A DNA stretch of 64,000 nucleotides, from NCBI GenBank assembly GCA_947095535.1, contig OX352773.1, forward strand, positions 259,183,590 to 259,247,589, given 5' to 3'. The notes beneath the pieces are model-generated. The model did no database searches. It had not been told where the DNA came from and saw only the letters and a program-made list of their open reading frames with translations. This document shows positions 44,701 through 50,700 of this stretch, piece after piece. Made by a program: the position numbers and the translations under genes. Position 1 is the stretch's first letter. Each line of letters opens with the position of its first letter. This stretch comes from Poecilobothrus nobilitatus (taxonomy: Eukaryota; Arthropoda; Insecta; Diptera; Dolichopodidae).

Positions 44701-47700
44701 TGGTAATTTTTTTTTAAAAATCTAAATAAAAAATTTTAAAAAATAAAAATAAATCTAATGAAAGAAATTAAAATAAATGACATAAATTATTATTAAAAAT
44801 AAATAGCGATTATACAACATATATATATATATATATTTTTAAAATGTATAATAAAAATATTGGTATTTAATTAAATAAATGACAAGTAATGGAAAAAACC
44901 AAGAGTTTTCAAAAAAGCACATTTCCAAAATTAAAAAATTTTCCATAATAAGCCTCTAGGTAAGTAGGTATAGAGTAGATATACTCATTGGAAAATATAT
45001 TTATAATAATTAAATCAAGTATTTTATTAATACAAATTATGAATAATAATGAAAACAATAAGAAAAAATTGGGAAAAATCAAATTACACTTTCGTCAATT
45101 AATACCTTCCAGCTGCTAAACGGGGGTCGACAGAAAAATATTTCCTGAAATGACTCATACTTATTTCTAAAGATCTAACTCCTTTCAAATTATCAAGCTT
45201 CTATAAGTGAAACCGTTTGAAAGATAGAAGGAAATTTTTGTAAAAATTGAATTTCACATAACAGTATATTAAAATACCGTATGGCAAAGCGACATATTTA
45301 TTTTTTATGAAGTTTATAAAACCAGCTATCGTTCGGTTTTTTTAGATTGAAAACAATTTAAATTTTTCAAACTTTGTAGGGCTGTAGTTCCGTAACGGTA
45401 AAAAAGTTGTTCCACAAAATTAGTTTTTTTTGGCGATGCCTATCCGTAGTTAAAATTTCAGTGCTTTATTTCAAACGGTACAGAAATTTTGTAAACACCC
45501 AGACGAACGGACAGACAGACAGAATGAAATTAATATAAGCATATTTTTTTCAAAATTTTTTGAAAATATGCTAAAAAATTAAAAAGTACACTAATGTTCC
45601 ATTTAATAATGCCAATTTTAAGCAATAATTTCAAATTAAATATAATTTTAAATGTCAGAATATTGAAAAATTATTATGACTAATTAAAATGAATTTGTAT
45701 GTATATGTATATGTATAGATTATATGTATTTTATATTATAAGTATATATATTTTTTATATTTATTGCTTGACATATTGTATATAAATTTGTTTTTCTTTT
45801 ATTATATATATACATCTGTATGTATCTATATATTAATATAGGGATATATTATATATTTTCAAATTAATCACTTTATTAAAAATCAATTTTTAATATTTTT
45901 TTTTTTTATTGTTGTTTTCAAATGGTAATAAACAAGTGCACAATAATTTTTACTTGTACCTATAATTTAAAAATTAATATGTAGATATTTCTTTTATTTT
46001 AAATTTTGTATATAGTAATTTGTATAAATAAATTTTATTAAATATTACATGTTTTTTTTTTTTTATAAATAAATCAATTTATCGTATATTGTATATATTG
46101 TATTGTATATAATTTATATAATTATTTTTTCTTTTATATATTTTTATAAAATAATAATTATTATTTTTTTTTCTTATTATTATTATTTTTGATTTTTTTT
46201 TGTTTTTTTGTTTTTTTTTTTTGCAGATACCCCTGAAAATGAACGAGAAGATTTATTTATACAAAAATTAAAACAATGTTGTACATTATTCGATTTTTCC
46301 GAACCTTTAAGCGATTTAAAATGGAAAGAGGTGAAACGTGCAGCTCTGCACGAAATGGTTGAATATTTGAGCAATAATAATGACGTCATTACAGAACAAA
46401 TTTATCCAGAAGCTATTAATATGGTATAATTTTTAATTTTTTTTTTTTTTTGATATTTTTTGATTATTTTGAAAATAAATTATTTAAATTAAGAAAAAAC
46501 ATAAACAATTTAGATAAAAAAAAAACAAAAAAAAAAAAAAAAAGAACAAAATAAAACTGGGTTTTTATAAAAAACAATAATAAATAAAAATATAGAAGAT
46601 GATGATATTAACAAGATAATTTGTAAATGAATGTGACCTTGTTTAATTTTTATGTTTTTAAAGTATACATATGTAAATAAATACTAGTATATTATATTAT
46701 GTACTATGTTTTTGATCATCTGTGAAATTGAATTTTAATTTTTCTATACTGAAAAATATTAACATTTTAATAATTTGTAATTAGAATGACAAAAAAAAAA
46801 AAAAATTTCCATAATTAAACTGTTTAAAAATTTAAAAAGGATTAACAAAAATTTATGTAGGTTAAATTGTGATAGTAAAATATAATAGTAAATAGTATTT
46901 ATTATCTTTGTACATATAAACATTACGTACTTAGTTACTATTATAAATCACAAATTTAATAAAAAAAATTCCTTCTTTTGAAGAAATTCAGTCCAATTAT
47001 CCAATATATAAGTAGAATGCAAAATTTTAATAGAATCAATCGTCTATCATTCATCAACCAAAACCTATTAAAAAAGTTACGGGTGTTGTGCCTTATGTAT
47101 GAGTAGGTATACAAATTTTATTTTCCCTCGTTACACAATTAATGTAAAATATAATATTCAAATCTAAGCATTTAGTAAAAATCTTCAACCTATGTAGACA
47201 AAATCATATGGGTACATAAATGTCGAATCAGTATACAGTCAAACCTCCCTATCTGAAACTGTCAAGGAACAAGTGATATTACCTATACCAAATAGAGAGG
47301 TTTCAAGAAACAGTAATTTATAACGAAATTTTAGTAATATTATAGTTTGCATATTCATATAAATTCATTTTCATAACATTTATTTACAAAAATACACTAA
47401 AACTTAAATTAAGCAAATAAAAGGTAGTTCGTAAAATTAAACTTTTCTATTAACTTAATTTTGTATTACTTACATTAGATCATCAATAATTTTAATTTTA
47501 TCTTTAAACTTCAAAACGTTCATTTTTTTTTTCGATATTTTGCTTTTAATTTTTTAAATCGCTCTGAATATATTTTTTTTTTATATTATATTGTGCACTT
47601 ATACATACATATAAATATCTGCCGATATTTTTAGGACCTTTATATGCCGATATTTATAGGACCTTATTTTTGCCTTTAGCATGTGGACCATCTCGGTACA

Positions 47701-50700
47701 AGTATTCAATTATAATTATATTTAATATTTTCTTTACATTATTTTATTATATTTTGTATATTATTTTTGACTTGACCGGGGTTTGAACCCGAGATCTTCC
47801 GCTTGAAAGACCGATGACTTACGCACTATACCATTGGTCAGATCGCTCTGAATATAATCTCATTTTAAGAAAAGCAAACAAATTCTAGGATTTCGCAAAT
47901 TTGTTTCTTTTATCACGAATGGAGAGGTGGAATTAAATTTATTCAAATTAGTGAACTAAAATAAAATATAAATCTAGATAGAAAAGTATTTTTGAGAGGG
48001 CAGAAATTTTGTTCTAAATATAGAGATAAAATCAAAAAAGTTCCAGATTAGAAGGTATTTTTTAGTTGGATAAAATAATTAAATTTTGTCTAGATAGGCG
48101 AACATTTCAGATATAGAGTATTCCATCTAGAGTGTTAATTTTCAATATCTTATTAAACTTTAATTTTGGTTTGAACCAATAAATCTTTGTTCAAGGCGAT
48201 AGAAAATTTGTACCACATAAAAGAAATTCCTAACATAGAGATAACAAGAGGTAAATTTGACTGTATATCTAATTCATTATCTATACTTAACAAATTTATA
48301 CTATTCAAAATTTATAGTAAAAAGTCTACTTACTATCAATAAGCTTCCATTCATAAAATACTTATTTAAAAAAGAAAGAATATTATATAATTTATAATTT
48401 AAAATAACTAAAACCGAGAAGTAACAGTTTTTAAGTTGGGACAAGACGATATACAAAATAACTGTTTTTTATTACAATCGGTTATAATTAAAAATCTTAA
48501 AAATCGATGAATACTTTAGAGAAAACTGTTTCAACTCTAAATTTAATCATCTTTTAAAAAAAAATTGAAGTTATTTGGCTATATATTAAATACCAAGAAA
48601 TTTATTTATGCAAATTTCGGAGTTGTATTACAATTCCTCGATCCGGTTGCACCAAACTGAATTTTATAATTATTTACAAAGTTTCATTTGTTTAGCTTTT
48701 ATTTGCTTGGTACTTTAAAAAATAAGATGTGAGCATATAAATTTTACAACTACCTGTATATATCGCGCTACCTGCAGTTTAAATATTGCGAACGTTTTAA
48801 AAATGATTACAAATTAAATAAAAACAAGGAAAGGTTTTCATAGAAAAATTGTTCATTTATTAAAAATTTTTGATAATATTATAAACAGTTGGTTTGTTTA
48901 TCATAAGTTTTGAGTTAATATTTTTTTAGAGTTTTAATCAGTATATATATCAGTTAAACCCTATGGTTTAACTATATACATAAATTAATCGATGATTACG
49001 ATTATCGTGTATTTCTTTAACAGTTTCACATCTCCGTAAAAATTTGAAAAAATGACATATCAAATTTACATTTTAATTGTTTTTAAGAAATACTTAAATA
49101 ATCTGCCTAAATAATTATATAGCTTTGTTACATTTTATAAAAAGTAAATTGTAAAACTTACAAAAATTAAACAAAATACACATTTACATTAGATAAAATA
49201 TCTTCAGTTCTTTAGTCTAAATCAATATTAAATTTTTTTTTAATTAAAAAAAAGAAGAAAAATTAAATTTTAAATTTTTTTTTTTTTTTTTTACATTTTA
49301 GTTCGCTGTTAATTTATTTCGAACATTACCACCATCATCAAATCCAAATGGTGCTGAATTTGATCCAGAAGAAGATGAACCAACATTGGAAGCATCATGG
49401 CCCCATTTACAATTTGTTTATGAATTATTTTTACGTTTCCTAGAATCACTAGATTTTCAACCAAATGTTGCTAAACGTTATATTGATCATCATTTTGTTT
49501 TACAATTATTGGATTTATTTGATTCAGAAGATCCAAGAGAAAGAGACTTTTTGAAAACTGTTTTGCATAGAATATATGGAAAATTTTTAGGACTAAGAGC
49601 ATTTATAAGAAAACAAATCAATAATGTATTTTATAGGTATGTTATAATTTTATTTTATTTAAAAAATCAAAACACAAACACTCACAAAAAGTTGAAAAAA
49701 TTATTGTTGAATTGTGACTTTTAAAATTTTTTTATTTATTTAAGTGCGGGGTGGTATCATTTTATTAAAACTATAAAATATGATTACATTTACAGATACT
49801 TATTTTAGTATAAATATATGTTATATAAATCAAATATTAAAATTGCAAACCATGACTGTTTTTTAAAATTTTTTTTTTAAATTAATTATTAATTTTTTTT
49901 TATATCATGCAATTAATATATGATTTTTTAAACGCATTATCAAATACAAAAAAAAACAAAGTGTATCTTTCGTTAAAATCGGGTATTAACATCCCGAACC
50001 ATGGTCAAACGTTTATTATTTTTTGTAATTTAACTTATACGTGTATGTATAATGTATGCAATAGAAATATTTAATTAGAGTTTCTATTTCAATGTCATTT
50101 TTTTTTCTTTTTTCAAAATTTATTAATGTAAAATCATTAAAAAGGTTGTTATACTTTAAATTTAGATGTGTAAAACAAATCTATCATGTATTCATTTTAA
50201 ATTTTAATTTTTTTATTTTTTAGCACTTTAAAATTTTTCACGATTCCAAAATCAAAAACAAAAAAAAATATAAAATAATACTTAAATAATATAATGTAAT
50301 TGAACGGTTTACTGATCCGCTTCATTAGGATTCTCTATTTCTTTAGTATTTGTACGTTAATTTATTTATTGTTAACAATTATTATCTTTAATTTTAAATC
50401 TGTTTATTACAAATAAAATCTCTTTTTTATCTACTACTAGATCCGTAGCGATAATTACGAGTCACGATGGCTAATAGAAACCCATGCAATCAAAAATGTG
50501 ACAATTTTTTACCTTCTCAAACATAAATCAGTTATCTGAAAGTAAAATTAGAAAACTAATTTTAATGAACTGTACGAGCTGGTTATAGAAATTATTTGAT
50601 AATCAAAAATACAAAGGAATGGTATCAAAATGACCCTTGCCTGAGCTTATTATGTTCTCGTGATTGATTCCTAGAGAGCAGCGATATAAACCAACTAATC

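Noticed and set aside
46183..46389. Minus-strand open frame opposite the first B56 core exon
   Set aside because: Shadow of a well-conserved exon.
47770..47841. tRNA-Glu-like gene (minus strand)
   Set aside because: It has A and B boxes but an incomplete acceptor stem, and it forms the head of a SINE with body, tail and target duplication.
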